DNA of 64,000 nucleotides, from the NCBI RefSeq assembly GCF_040783975.1, contig NZ_CP160631.1:3100001-3164000 (forward strand), given 5' to 3'. Source of the stretch: Pantoea sp. Ep11b (GTDB taxonomy: Bacteria > Pseudomonadota > Gammaproteobacteria > Enterobacterales > Enterobacteriaceae). Numbering within the stretch: the first letter of the stretch is position 1; each line of letters begins with the position of its first letter. The translations under genes and the position numbers were made by a program. Below are positions 38,387 through 47,228 of this stretch, piece after piece. The notes under the pieces were generated by a model. That model was not told the origin of the DNA and did not search any database. It saw nothing but the letters and a program-made list of their open reading frames with translations.

Positions 38387-41086
38387 TCAGCTAATCTCTG
38401 TTAGATTTAATAAAGTTGCAATCATTGATTCAGTCAATGCTGATGTTCTATGCTCTTCAGAATCCATTTCACTTAAATAAAGATCGACATCAGGAGCTTC
38501 ATCATCAAAATATTCCATACTGTCGTCTTCAGTAGATGAAACAGAAAGCTCCTCTTTACTCCAGGTTTCTCGCCCAATGATTAAATTCAATGTATCGCTT
38601 TCAGAAAGTACTATTTTCGGGAAGCGACCTGAACTGTCTACCGTGCCGGTCGACAGGATTTTCCCATTACTGTCAGTAATGCTATATGGCTGATTTATCA
38701 TCCAATCCATACTTTGGCTGACGCTATCGGCACCAGGGAAAGCAAAACGTAAGCTTTGTTCGCCAGGTTCCATTACAGGGAAGACAGGCAGCGTGACCTT
38801 TTCTGATGCACCCGTTTTACGCCCATAGTGTCCTGCTTTCGTACGATATTCACCTGCTGTAGCGGATTCGATCCCACTTGCATCAATCCTGATATAGCTC
38901 CCACCGCCGTTTAGCGTCAGCTTCTTCTTCGCAATAATTTTGATTTCATCCTCAGTACTGACGATGCTGATTTCTTTTCGCGCCAGCAATTCCATCAGGC
39001 TGTTCTGCGCCTGTACCTGTACCGGCCCCTGGTTCGCGATGAGCCTGATCCCCAGCTTGCGGACAAACACGCTCAGGGCTTTGCCTACCCCGATGAACAG
39101 ATTTTTCACCACGCTGACGTCGGCATTTTTACCGGCCGTAGCTATCAGGTTTTGCCCGGCAGATACCTGCAGGTGCTGTCCGCTGGTCAGCGCCATACCG
39201 TCCGGCGCGCTCATCAGCAGCACCGATTTTTTCAGGTCCGTCAGTTGCTGTTCCAGCAGGTTAATCTGCGCCTGGAGATCGGCCGGGTTCGCGCTCGCCT
39301 TCTGCGCATCATCCGAAAAGGACATCATCTGCTCCCGGGCATCGCCGAGGTTGCTGACCGCCGCCTGCATCTCCAGCACCTGACCCTGCGCCCCGGCCTG
39401 CCCGTCAGCGCTGATAAATATCCCTTTCTGCGCCCGGATGGCGCCCCAGCTGTCCGTCCTGAGCTCAAACCCCTCGCCGCGCTTCTGCTTCTCAGCATCC
39501 ACTAAATGCCCGAGGTTCAGCTGGCTCTTGCCGCCGTACTCCGTGCTGACCTTGATATGCTCTTTCCCGCGCTCGTCATCGAGGCGGATTTTGTTGTTCG
39601 CCGGGGTGCGCAGCACGTTGCGCTTGTAGTTGCGGATGGTGACGTGGTCGCCGTGGGCCGAGTCGTGCAGCACACCGGCAATGTACGGCCGGTCCGGATC
39701 TCCGTCCTCAAAGCCAATCGCCACCTCGGTGCCCGCCAGCAGCGGCAGGTGCAGGCCGCAGGTGTCCCCCGCGTACGGGCGGGACTGGCGCACCCACAGG
39801 CTCTCGAACCCGGCTTCCCGGGTCTCCCGGTCAAACAGCATGCTGACGCGGTAACGACCGTCCTTATCGATATGCCCGTAGGTGTCGTTCTCGGTGGTGC
39901 TGGTGACGCGTGCCGGCAGGGTGCCGGCCATCACCGGGCGTGAGCCGGGCTCAGGACGGAAACCAAAATCGGTGCTGTCCGGAATGCCGTCAAAATCAAC
40001 CGCAAAGTCCTTATCACGGCGGGCATACGTATGCATCGCCGTGATGACCACGCCCTGCGCAAACACGTCGGCCACTTCATACCCGCCGGTGACTTTCAGC
40101 CGCATACCCGGCGAGAGGGTCGGGCAGCTGGTGATACCCTGCGCCCGGGTCTGGCCATTCAGGCAGCGTTCGTGACGGATGCGGGCATAAAACGCCCCGG
40201 ACTCCGGGGCCGGATTGCGGTCATGCGCGCTGCCCGGCGTCAGGTAGTTATCCGCCCAGTGATAGGCATCACCGTACGTGGTGACATCCCCGCGGGTCAC
40301 ATCCACCCGGGCGTCCATGTCCTGCGTGGCCTGACGGTAGTTGTAGTCCCGGGTGCTGACCTGCTTCTGCACCACGCTGTGACGGCATTCCATTCCCCAG
40401 ACCGAATCCACGCCTTTTGAATGCTGGCCCGATGGCGGTACCGACGGCAGCGTCAGACCTTTTTCATACCCCTGCTGGCTGTCGTAAAACTCCACCACGT
40501 CAATGTTGAGGCGCGTGTCGGTGGTGAAGCGGAACCAGATGCCCACCTCACCCAGCAGGCGGGTGATAAAGTGCAGGTCATCCTCGCCGTACTGCATCAC
40601 CTGCTCCCGGCGCGGGTACTCTTTTGACAGCGAGAACAGAAAATCCTGGCCGCGCATGCCGTGGCGCTCGCGCAGGATTTTTTCCACGATTTGCGGAACC
40701 GGCATGTCCTGATAAATGGCGTTCTGGTGCGAGCGGCCGAGCAGCGCGAGGCGCGGCCGGAGCGTCAGTGCATAATGGGTTTCATCCTTCGAGGTGCTGA
40801 GGCGTTCAAAGCCGGTCACCACCCCCTGCAGGGTGCGCACGGCCTGCTGCACTCTGATGCCGTAGCCCCGGTCAGCCGGGGCCTGCAGCGTCAGCGAGCC
40901 GGGCTTCATCAGCATCATCTCCTTGCTGATGGCGTGGTCACCGCTGGTGAACTCAATGCGGTAACTGAACGGCGTGCTCAGGACCTCATCGCCTTCGAAA
41001 GCCAGCACGTCGAGCGCGGACTCACAGCCCTTCACCGCCAGCAGGTGGTGGTTATGGCTGAATCTTAACGGAGGATTATTACTCAT
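38387..41086 (-). CDS. vgrG: Type VI secretion spike protein VgrG (copy 2)
   Basis: Spike trimer subunit at the tip of the Hcp tube. The 899-residue product has the gp27/gp5-like core (residues 1 to about 560), a DUF2345-type beta-helix and its own C-terminal extension: an Ig-like part (QPYSITDSNGKILSTGTVDS) then an acidic tail (SSTEDDSMEYFDDEAPDVDL), probably the adaptor for the downstream effector. The first 727 codons are almost identical to vgrG1. ATG at 41086 is chosen because it matches vgrG1; an earlier ATG at 41137 lies in a copied piece of clpV. Confidence 0.93.
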   Translation of the reverse strand: MSNNPPLRFSHNHHLLAVKGCESALDVLAFEGDEVLSTPFSYRIEFTSGDHAISKEMMLMKPGSLTLQAPADRGYGIRVQQAVRTLQGVVTGFERLSTSKDETHYALTLRPRLALLGRSHQNAIYQDMPVPQIVEKILRERHGMRGQDFLFSLSKEYPRREQVMQYGEDDLHFITRLLGEVGIWFRFTTDTRLNIDVVEFYDSQQGYEKGLTLPSVPPSGQHSKGVDSVWGMECRHSVVQKQVSTRDYNYRQATQDMDARVDVTRGDVTTYGDAYHWADNYLTPGSAHDRNPAPESGAFYARIRHERCLNGQTRAQGITSCPTLSPGMRLKVTGGYEVADVFAQGVVITAMHTYARRDKDFAVDFDGIPDSTDFGFRPEPGSRPVMAGTLPARVTSTTENDTYGHIDKDGRYRVSMLFDRETREAGFESLWVRQSRPYAGDTCGLHLPLLAGTEVAIGFEDGDPDRPYIAGVLHDSAHGDHVTIRNYKRNVLRTPANNKIRLDDERGKEHIKVSTEYGGKSQLNLGHLVDAEKQKRGEGFELRTDSWGAIRAQKGIFISADGQAGAQGQVLEMQAAVSNLGDAREQMMSFSDDAQKASANPADLQAQINLLEQQLTDLKKSVLLMSAPDGMALTSGQHLQVSAGQNLIATAGKNADVSVVKNLFIGVGKALSVFVRKLGIRLIANQGPVQVQAQNSLMELLARKEISIVSTEDEIKIIAKKKLTLNGGGSYIRIDASGIESATAGEYRTKAGHYGRKTGASEKVTLPVFPVMEPGEQSLRFAFPGADSVSQSMDWMINQPYSITDSNGKILSTGTVDSSGRFPKIVLSESDTLNLIIGRETWSKEELSVSSTEDDSMEYFDDEAPDVDLYLSEMDSEEHRTSALTESMIATLLNLTEIS

Positions 41087-41122
41087 GCATCCACTCCCTG
41101 TGTCACAACAAATTCCAGCCCG
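38905..41122 (-). repeat. Direct vgrG repeat, copy A (in vgrG2)
   Basis: About 2.2 kb nearly identical, without gaps, to 45011-47228 (constant offset 6106). It covers the first 2182 bases of vgrG plus about 36 bases upstream, which are the 3' end of clpV. Similarity falls sharply at 38905, where the C-terminal adaptor begins. Confidence 0.9.
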
Positions 41123-41226
41123 CGGCTTTTTTGTCACTTCAGCCAGACATCAGTAATTTCAGTTTCAATTTATGGGATCCTGCAGATTAGCAGCGGGTGG
41201 TTGTCTCAAAAAATTAAAACCAGCAT

Positions 41227-41248
41227 CAGAGGTATGTTCAGACCTCTG
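41227..41248 (-). terminator. Possible terminator after the Tli4-family gene
   Basis: CAGAGGT pairs with ACCTCTG around eight bases, 18 bases after the stop of the Tli4-like gene. On the minus strand a T-rich stretch (GGTTTTAATTTTTT) follows about six bases later. Plausible but the T-run is displaced. Confidence 0.35.
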
Positions 41249-41265
41249 TCTTATTTAAGATACAC

Positions 41266-42384
41266 TTACTGCCTGGTGTTTCCCGGAGTTGATCCAGTTC
41301 GATACCTGAACGTTCTGGTGATTCTGTCCCAGATGTCAACCAGCTGTGAATCCGTATATTTTTTTGTTTCCAGACCAGAATTATTCAACTCAACGGAAAA
41401 TACCGGGTGCTTTGAGTCGGAAATATCCTCATTGCCATAAAAAGCGAATCTGTAGGCAGTAACCGTTTTCTCTTGTGGATGATAGATATCCTGTTTACTT
41501 TTAATCAGCCACTCTTCGGCATTGATTTCCGGTAATTTTACCGTCCCTTTCTTCAGAGTGTGTGCGCCAAGTCTGATGATGGCAGCATTGATTTCATCAG
41601 ATCTTTTCAAGAGCGATTCAGATTTCCGAAGCGTATTATCACTGTTAACAATAAGGCCAAAGTCATCACTGTTATATATAATATTGATAACATCGTTCGA
41701 CATCACTCCCGTATCATTGATAAATCCTTCCGGAATACAGATACCAGGCAGCGTTGGCACTTCTTCATCCCTTCTCCCCTGTAGTCTGGATAACAGACTC
41801 TGCATCTCCGCCAGCTTCTGAGTTTTATTGTTCAGTGCATTTTCAGAAGTCCCACTATTCAAATAATCTTCTTTGTCTTTTTTATATTTAGGATCAGATA
41901 AGTCCCGTATCTGGGTTGTCACTATAAATGCCACTCCATTATTGTATAAGTGGCCTTCAAGTACTCGTCCGAATCCAGGAACAGTCTCGTTTATATTGTG
42001 ATCAAAGATGACCGTATTATTATTTATCCGGTATACCTGTTTCAGATAAGGAAGGTCTTTAGGATCAACTGCTGGACTGTTGTTTAACTCCTGTTCACGT
42101 AACCGGATACGTTGTGCAAACGCCGGAGGATACAGCCGCTTGCTGACAATTCTCATTTCATTAATTTTCACCTGCCCCATCGCAACGTTATTAAATGAAG
42201 CGGGCACATCAAACCGATAGCGGCCAATGCACTGAGGTCGGGTCTGTTCAAACAGTTTATCCGTCATTTGTTTTTCCTTTGCCGTTAAAGGGGCTGCCGG
42301 CCATGAACGGGTGAGCAACCAGAAAACTGCAGAGAGAATAAGGACGACAACAGCTAATCCCATCCATAAATGCCTTACCTTCAT
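41266..42384 (-). CDS. Tli4-family T6SS immunity protein (orphan)
   Basis: A 372-residue protein with an N-terminal membrane/signal helix (about residues 7-26) and a periplasmic domain that resembles the Tli4 family, with RPQCIGRYRFDVPASF near residue 50 and FGRVLEGHLYNNGVAF. Tli4 proteins neutralise Tle4 phospholipase effectors in the periplasm (family knowledge). GGAGAGG precedes the ATG. No lipase gene adjoins it: upstream is only a 550-bp vgrG fragment and downstream a clpV/vgrG2 junction. It is therefore an orphan immunity gene, possibly kept for defence against kin. Confidence 0.7.
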   Translation of the reverse strand: MKVRHLWMGLAVVVLILSAVFWLLTRSWPAAPLTAKEKQMTDKLFEQTRPQCIGRYRFDVPASFNNVAMGQVKINEMRIVSKRLYPPAFAQRIRLREQELNNSPAVDPKDLPYLKQVYRINNNTVIFDHNINETVPGFGRVLEGHLYNNGVAFIVTTQIRDLSDPKYKKDKEDYLNSGTSENALNNKTQKLAEMQSLLSRLQGRRDEEVPTLPGICIPEGFINDTGVMSNDVINIIYNSDDFGLIVNSDNTLRKSESLLKRSDEINAAIIRLGAHTLKKGTVKLPEINAEEWLIKSKQDIYHPQEKTVTAYRFAFYGNEDISDSKHPVFSVELNNSGLETKKYTDSQLVDIWDRITRTFRYRTGSTPGNTRQ

Positions 42385-42465
42385 GAGGGGACCTCTCCGG
42401 CCATTTTTATTATTGAGCGTAACGTGAACTTCATTGCAGCGGAAAGACCGTTTTCCGTGCCGGTA

Positions 42466-43017
42466 TCAGATGCCCACCTCACCCAGCAGGCGGGTGATAA
42501 AGTGCAGGTCATCCTCGCCGTACTGCATCACCTGCTCCCGGCGCGGGTACTCTTTTGACAGCGAGAACAGAAAATCCTGGCCGCGCATGCCGTGGCGCTC
42601 GCGCAGGATTTTTTCCACGATTTGCGGAACCGGCATGTCCTGATAAATGGCGTTCTGGTGCGAGCGGCCGAGCAGCGCGAGGCGCGGCCGGAGCGTCAGT
42701 GCATAATGGGTTTCATCCTTCGAGGTGCTGAGGCGTTCAAAGCCGGTCACCACCCCCTGCAGGGTGCGCACGGCCTGCTGCACTCTGAGGCCGTAGCCCC
42801 GGTCAGCCGGGGCCTGCAGCGTCAGCGAGCCGGGCTTCATCAGCATCATCTCCTTGCTGATGGCGTGGTCACCGCTGGTGAACTCAATGCGGTAACTGAA
42901 CGGCGCGCTCAGGGCCTCATCGCCTTCAAACGCCAGCACGTCGAGCGCGGACTCACAGCCCTTCACCGCCAGCAGGTGGTGGTTATGGCTGAATCTTAAC
43001 GGAGGATTGGTGCTCAT
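42466..43017 (-). pseudogene. Truncated VgrG, N-terminal 183 residues only
   Basis: The frame opens with a good ribosome site (AAGGA) and reads MSTNPPLRFSHNHHLLAVK, identical to the full VgrGs except Asn3 to Thr, but the homology stops after GEVGI and a TGA follows at once. It lacks the spike and beta-helix, so it cannot form a working trimer. Base differences show a mosaic: its first half matches vgrG1 and its second half vgrG2. It is the scar of a lost vgrG-effector cassette. Confidence 0.88.
42468..43017 (-). repeat. Direct vgrG repeat, copy B (5' fragment)
   Basis: 550 bases equivalent to 46643-47192 of vgrG1 and 40537-41086 of vgrG2. At 42789 and in the 42900-42950 stretch it follows vgrG1; at 42559 and 42607-42632 it follows vgrG2. 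Confidence 0.9.
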
Positions 43018-43078
43018 AGTATTCCTTCACATCGGCAGAGAAATTATGCTCTGGAAAAAATATGCATTAAGTCAGTTA

Positions 43079-43465
43079 CTACTTGATCTTTATCGTATAT
43101 TGCTTATAAAAATCTTTACCGGAATACATTGTGCCAAGAGTAAATCCAGAAATAGTTACGCGATAATCACCTGGTTTTTTCGGGATCCCAGATATGATGA
43201 TGCGATGGTAATCTTTGTTTACTCCATCCTCTCCTCCAAAACTATATTTTATGTCTTCCGGACCCCATACTAACCCTGAGTCGTTCGGGATTATACTCAC
43301 CGATATACTGGACTCACTAACAGCCCCACCTTTTATTTCAATGACATCTCGGTACTTATGATTAACTGTTGCAACTTTAAGTTCTTTCTTTTCAGGAAGG
43401 ATTGTTGAATAAGTAACAGAGCACCCAGATACAATAACAATCAAAATACAGATAAAATATTTCAT
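43079..43465 (-). CDS. Putative lipoprotein immunity protein for the cysteine-peptidase effector
   Basis: A 128-residue precursor with a short lipoprotein signal and lipobox (VSGCS, cysteine at 15), followed by a beta-rich domain resembling an Ig or lipoprotein fold (KGGAVSESSISVSIIPNDS; ISGIPKKPGDYRVTISG). The ATG comes immediately after the effector TGA. Position and envelope location suggest immunity, but no family was recognised. If the effector acts in the cytosol, a lipoprotein would be an unusual antidote, so a periplasmic target is implied. Confidence 0.6.
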   Translation of the reverse strand: MKYFICILIVIVSGCSVTYSTILPEKKELKVATVNHKYRDVIEIKGGAVSESSISVSIIPNDSGLVWGPEDIKYSFGGEDGVNKDYHRIIISGIPKKPGDYRVTISGFTLGTMYSGKDFYKQYTIKIK

Positions 43466-44680
43466 TCAGCTCAGTGGCTTAAATACCACTCCTCCAAAAA
43501 TGTGCTTGCGGACATATTCAAAGTCTTTTTTTAACTTGATTTGTTTTTTTACCGCCCCCCATGAGAATAATTTTAAGTTAACGATTTCATCAGGCGGCGA
43601 TTTTTTTGTTATGGCTTTGCCATCAGCATTTTTTAAAGCTCCGGCCCAAACAACCCAGTGATTTTTAGAGGAGGTATCGTCAGAGCCAAAATCAAATAGC
43701 ATCCCAGCGGAAATCAGACAAATAACTTTAAATCCGTTGTCAGCATATTCACTGAGCCGCGCAACATCCTCAATACTGCACCGGCTTAAGCCAACATTGC
43801 TATAAACTTTTACATAGCCACTCTTTTCAAACCACTCGGTAATTTTTCCCCACATTGTAATCCCGGCAACTTCATCGTCTATATCATCATAACTCATAAT
43901 TGAATTTTCAGAGTCTCTCAAACTGGCAAGTGTTATCCAGTCCAAACCTGAAATTCTCTCACTACCACCAGAATAAAAACTGCCCTTTGGATGTTTACAT
44001 CCATCGCCAGGAGTTATATCTAAAGTTCCTATCTTCGTTTTTCCATGCATCCATAGATCAATTGCAGCTTGTTTATATACATCCGGCCTGTCCATTTGCA
44101 AGCAATAAAAGAAGGAGGCTGGCCCACATAAACTTGTCCTTCCCTGATCAGGAAAACTACTGTAATTCATTCTTAATGAGATTTGAGTTTCAAATTTACT
44201 TCTGTCAAATGGATCATCAGGACTACCTACGGGATACTCTTTTGCAATAAACACTCTTTCCTGACAGGTAATCTGCACAGTATGTATATTATCATCACCC
44301 TTATTATTAACTGGTTTTGTCTGTGCTTTACTCTCAAAATAACAGACATTCTCTCGTTTACTTTTAGAAAATGCTTTCCCTGATGCCAACTCACCAAGGG
44401 TGTACATTTTTTTAGCTGGGGATAAAAGCACCGGAATCAGCTTACCACTGTGTTTACGGTATAAGTTAATTTCTAAAATGTAGATCACTGAAAAATCATC
44501 ATCGGTCTCATTCGTATCATGAGGCTGAGTATAATAACTCGGGTCTATTGGTTGTTGCGTCACTGACAGCAGAACATATTTTTTATTATTGACATCGGTT
44601 TTATATACATCGAGATCGTAAAACAGATTTGATACCGGAACATTCGATTCAACTTTTGTATAGATCTTATACTTAGGCAT
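43466..44680 (-). CDS. Putative T6SS effector, papain-like cysteine peptidase/amidase
   Basis: A 404-residue protein without a signal peptide. The first 150 residues are beta-rich and probably link to VgrG1. The C-terminal part has a candidate catalytic cysteine in QGRTSLCGPASFFYCL (Cys185) and a candidate histidine in SSKNHWVVWAG (His341), with LKLFSWG beyond, the order and spacing of papain-like or C39-like peptidases. No verified family name is known to me. The ATG overlaps the vgrG1 stop by eight bases and the next gene starts at its stop, a compact vgrG-effector-immunity unit. GC is low. Confidence 0.68.
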   Translation of the reverse strand: MPKYKIYTKVESNVPVSNLFYDLDVYKTDVNNKKYVLLSVTQQPIDPSYYTQPHDTNETDDDFSVIYILEINLYRKHSGKLIPVLLSPAKKMYTLGELASGKAFSKSKRENVCYFESKAQTKPVNNKGDDNIHTVQITCQERVFIAKEYPVGSPDDPFDRSKFETQISLRMNYSSFPDQGRTSLCGPASFFYCLQMDRPDVYKQAAIDLWMHGKTKIGTLDITPGDGCKHPKGSFYSGGSERISGLDWITLASLRDSENSIMSYDDIDDEVAGITMWGKITEWFEKSGYVKVYSNVGLSRCSIEDVARLSEYADNGFKVICLISAGMLFDFGSDDTSSKNHWVVWAGALKNADGKAITKKSPPDEIVNLKLFSWGAVKKQIKLKKDFEYVRKHIFGGVVFKPLS

Positions 44681-47192
44681 TAATAACTCCTGGCATCATA
44701 TGCAAGTAAACATCCTGAGCCTGTGCAGAAGTAAACAGTTTTGTATACCCCTGACCATCACTTATACCTTCCAGTACTGAGCCATCAGCCAAAAATGCCC
44801 TGTAAGGGGTATTCAGCATCGGTACCCCATTATCATTTGCACACAGGAAGCGAATATTATGACTTCCATCATCTATAGCATTAGCTAAAGGTGAAATATC
44901 AGGCTTGTGCTTCGCTCGTGTCTGTCTGGCATAATGCCCAGCCCATGTTCTGAAATCACCCAACGTGGCTGATTCAATAGCATTAACATCCAGAGTGATG
45001 TAACTCCCCCCGCCGTTTACCGTCAGCTTCTTCTTCGCAATAATTTTGATTTCATCCTCAGTACTGACGATGCTGATTTCTTTTCGCGCCAGCAATTCCA
45101 TCAGGCTGTTCTGCGCCTGTACCTGTACCGGCCCCTGGTTCGCGATGAGCCTGATCCCCAGCTTGCGGACAAACACGCTCAGGGCTTTGCCTACCCCGAT
45201 GAACAGATTTTTCACCACGCTGACGTCGGCATTTTTACCGGCCGTAGCTATCAGGTTTTGCCCGGCAGATACCTGCAGGTGCTGTCCGCTGGTCAGCGCC
45301 ATACCGTCCGGCGCGCTCATCAGCAGCACCGATTTTTTCAGGTCCGTCAGCTGCTGTTCCAGCAGGTTAATCTGCGCCTGGAGATCGGCCGGGTTCGCGC
45401 TCGCCTTCTGCGCATCATCCGAAAGGGACATCATCTGCTCCCGGGCATCGCCGAGGTTGCTGACCGCCGCCTGCATCTCCAGCACCTGACCCTGCGCCCC
45501 GGCCTGCCCGTCAGCGCTGATAAATATCCCCTTCTGCGCCCGTATCGCCCCCCAGCTGTCCGTCCTGAGCTCAAACCCCTCGCCGCGCTTCTGCTTCTCA
45601 GCATCCACTAAATGCCCGAGATTCAGCTGGCTCTTGCCGCCGTACTCCGTGCTGACCTTGATATGCTCTTTCCCGCGCTCGTCATCGAGGCGGATTTTGT
45701 TGTTCGCCGGGGTGCGCAGCACGTTGCGCTTGTAGTTGCGGATGGTGACGTGGTCGCCGTGGGCCGAGTCGTGCAGCACGCCGGCAATGTACGGCCGGTC
45801 CGGATCACCGTCCTCAAAGCCAATCGCCACCTCGGTGCCCGCCAGCAGCGGCAGGTGCAGGCCGCAGGTGTCCCCCGCGTACGGGCGGGACTGGCGCACC
45901 CACAGGCTCTCGAACCCGGCTTCCCGGGTCTCCCGGTCAAACAGCATGCTGACGCGGTAACGACCGTCCTTATCGATATGCCCGTAGGTGTCGTTCTCGG
46001 TGGTGCTGGTGACGCGTGCCGGCAGGGTGCCGGCCATCACCGGGCGTGAGCCGGGCTCAGGACGGAAACCAAAATCGGTGCTGTCCGGAATGCCGTCAAA
46101 ATCAACCGCAAAGTCCTTATCACGGCGGGCATACGTATGCATCGCCGTGATGACCACGCCCTGCGCAAACACGTCCGCCACTTCGTATCCGCCGGTGACT
46201 TTCAGCCGCATACCCGGCGAGAGGGTCGGGCAGCTGGTGATACCCTGCGCCCGGGTCTGGCCATTCAGGCAGCGTTCGTGACGGATGCGGGCATAAAACG
46301 CCCCGGACTCCGGGGCCGGATTGCGGTCATGCGCGCTGCCCGGCGTCAGGTAGTTATCCGCCCAGTGATAGGCATCACCGTACGTGGTGACATCCCCGCG
46401 GGTCACATCCACCCGGGCGTCCATGTCCTGCGTGGCCTGACGGTAGTTGTAGTCCCGGGTGCTGACCTGCTTCTGCACCACGCTGTGACGGCATTCCATT
46501 CCCCAGACCGAATCCACGCCTTTTGAATGCTGGCCCGATGGCGGTACCGACGGCAGCGTCAGACCTTTTTCATACCCCTGCTGGCTGTCGTAAAACTCCA
46601 CCACGTCAATGTTGAGGCGCGTGTCGGTGGTGAAGCGGAACCAGATGCCCACCTCACCCAGCAGGCGGGTGATAAAGTGCAGGTCATCCTCGCCGTACTG
46701 CATCACCTGCTCCCGGCGCGGGTACTCTTTTGAAAGCGAGAACAGAAAATCCTGGCCGCGCATGCCGTGGCGCTCGCGCAGGATTTTTTCGACAATCTGC
46801 GGGACCGGCATGTCCTGATAAATGGCGTTCTGGTGCGAGCGGCCGAGCAGCGCGAGGCGCGGCCGGAGCGTCAGTGCATAATGGGTTTCATCCTTCGAGG
46901 TGCTGAGGCGTTCAAAGCCGGTCACCACCCCCTGCAGGGTGCGCACGGCCTGCTGCACTCTGAGGCCGTAGCCCCGGTCAGCCGGGGCCTGCAGCGTCAG
47001 CGAGCCGGGCTTCATCAGCATCATCTCCTTGCTGATGGCGTGGTCACCGCTGGTGAACTCAATGCGGTAACTGAACGGCGCGCTCAGGGCCTCATCGCCT
47101 TCAAACGCCAGCACGTCGAGCGCGGACTCACAGCCCTTCACCGCCAGCAGGTGGTGGTTATGGCTGAATCTTAATGGAGGATTATTACTCAT
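44673..47192 (-). CDS. vgrG: Type VI secretion spike protein VgrG (copy 1)
   Basis: Spike protein of 839 residues with the gp27-like base (start MSNNPPLRFSHNHHLLAVKG), the gp5 OB-fold (GLHLPLLAGTEVAIGFEDGD) and a DUF2345 beta-helix. After about residue 727 it diverges from copy 2 and ends with a different Ig-like C-terminus (NTPYRAFLADGSVLEGISDG), likely the adaptor for the cysteine-peptidase effector. The ATG overlaps the clpV TGA (ATGA), so this copy is in the ancestral position and is translated with the T6SS core. Confidence 0.95.
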   Translation of the reverse strand: MSNNPPLRFSHNHHLLAVKGCESALDVLAFEGDEALSAPFSYRIEFTSGDHAISKEMMLMKPGSLTLQAPADRGYGLRVQQAVRTLQGVVTGFERLSTSKDETHYALTLRPRLALLGRSHQNAIYQDMPVPQIVEKILRERHGMRGQDFLFSLSKEYPRREQVMQYGEDDLHFITRLLGEVGIWFRFTTDTRLNIDVVEFYDSQQGYEKGLTLPSVPPSGQHSKGVDSVWGMECRHSVVQKQVSTRDYNYRQATQDMDARVDVTRGDVTTYGDAYHWADNYLTPGSAHDRNPAPESGAFYARIRHERCLNGQTRAQGITSCPTLSPGMRLKVTGGYEVADVFAQGVVITAMHTYARRDKDFAVDFDGIPDSTDFGFRPEPGSRPVMAGTLPARVTSTTENDTYGHIDKDGRYRVSMLFDRETREAGFESLWVRQSRPYAGDTCGLHLPLLAGTEVAIGFEDGDPDRPYIAGVLHDSAHGDHVTIRNYKRNVLRTPANNKIRLDDERGKEHIKVSTEYGGKSQLNLGHLVDAEKQKRGEGFELRTDSWGAIRAQKGIFISADGQAGAQGQVLEMQAAVSNLGDAREQMMSLSDDAQKASANPADLQAQINLLEQQLTDLKKSVLLMSAPDGMALTSGQHLQVSAGQNLIATAGKNADVSVVKNLFIGVGKALSVFVRKLGIRLIANQGPVQVQAQNSLMELLARKEISIVSTEDEIKIIAKKKLTVNGGGSYITLDVNAIESATLGDFRTWAGHYARQTRAKHKPDISPLANAIDDGSHNIRFLCANDNGVPMLNTPYRAFLADGSVLEGISDGQGYTKLFTSAQAQDVYLHMMPGVINA

Positions 47193-47228
47193 GCGTCCAC
47201 TCCCTGTGTCACATCAAATTCCAGCCCG
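45011..47228 (-). repeat. Direct vgrG repeat, copy C (in vgrG1)
   Basis: Same unit as copy A, including the last bases of clpV. Because clpV is intact here, this is the likely donor locus for the downstream copies. Confidence 0.9.
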
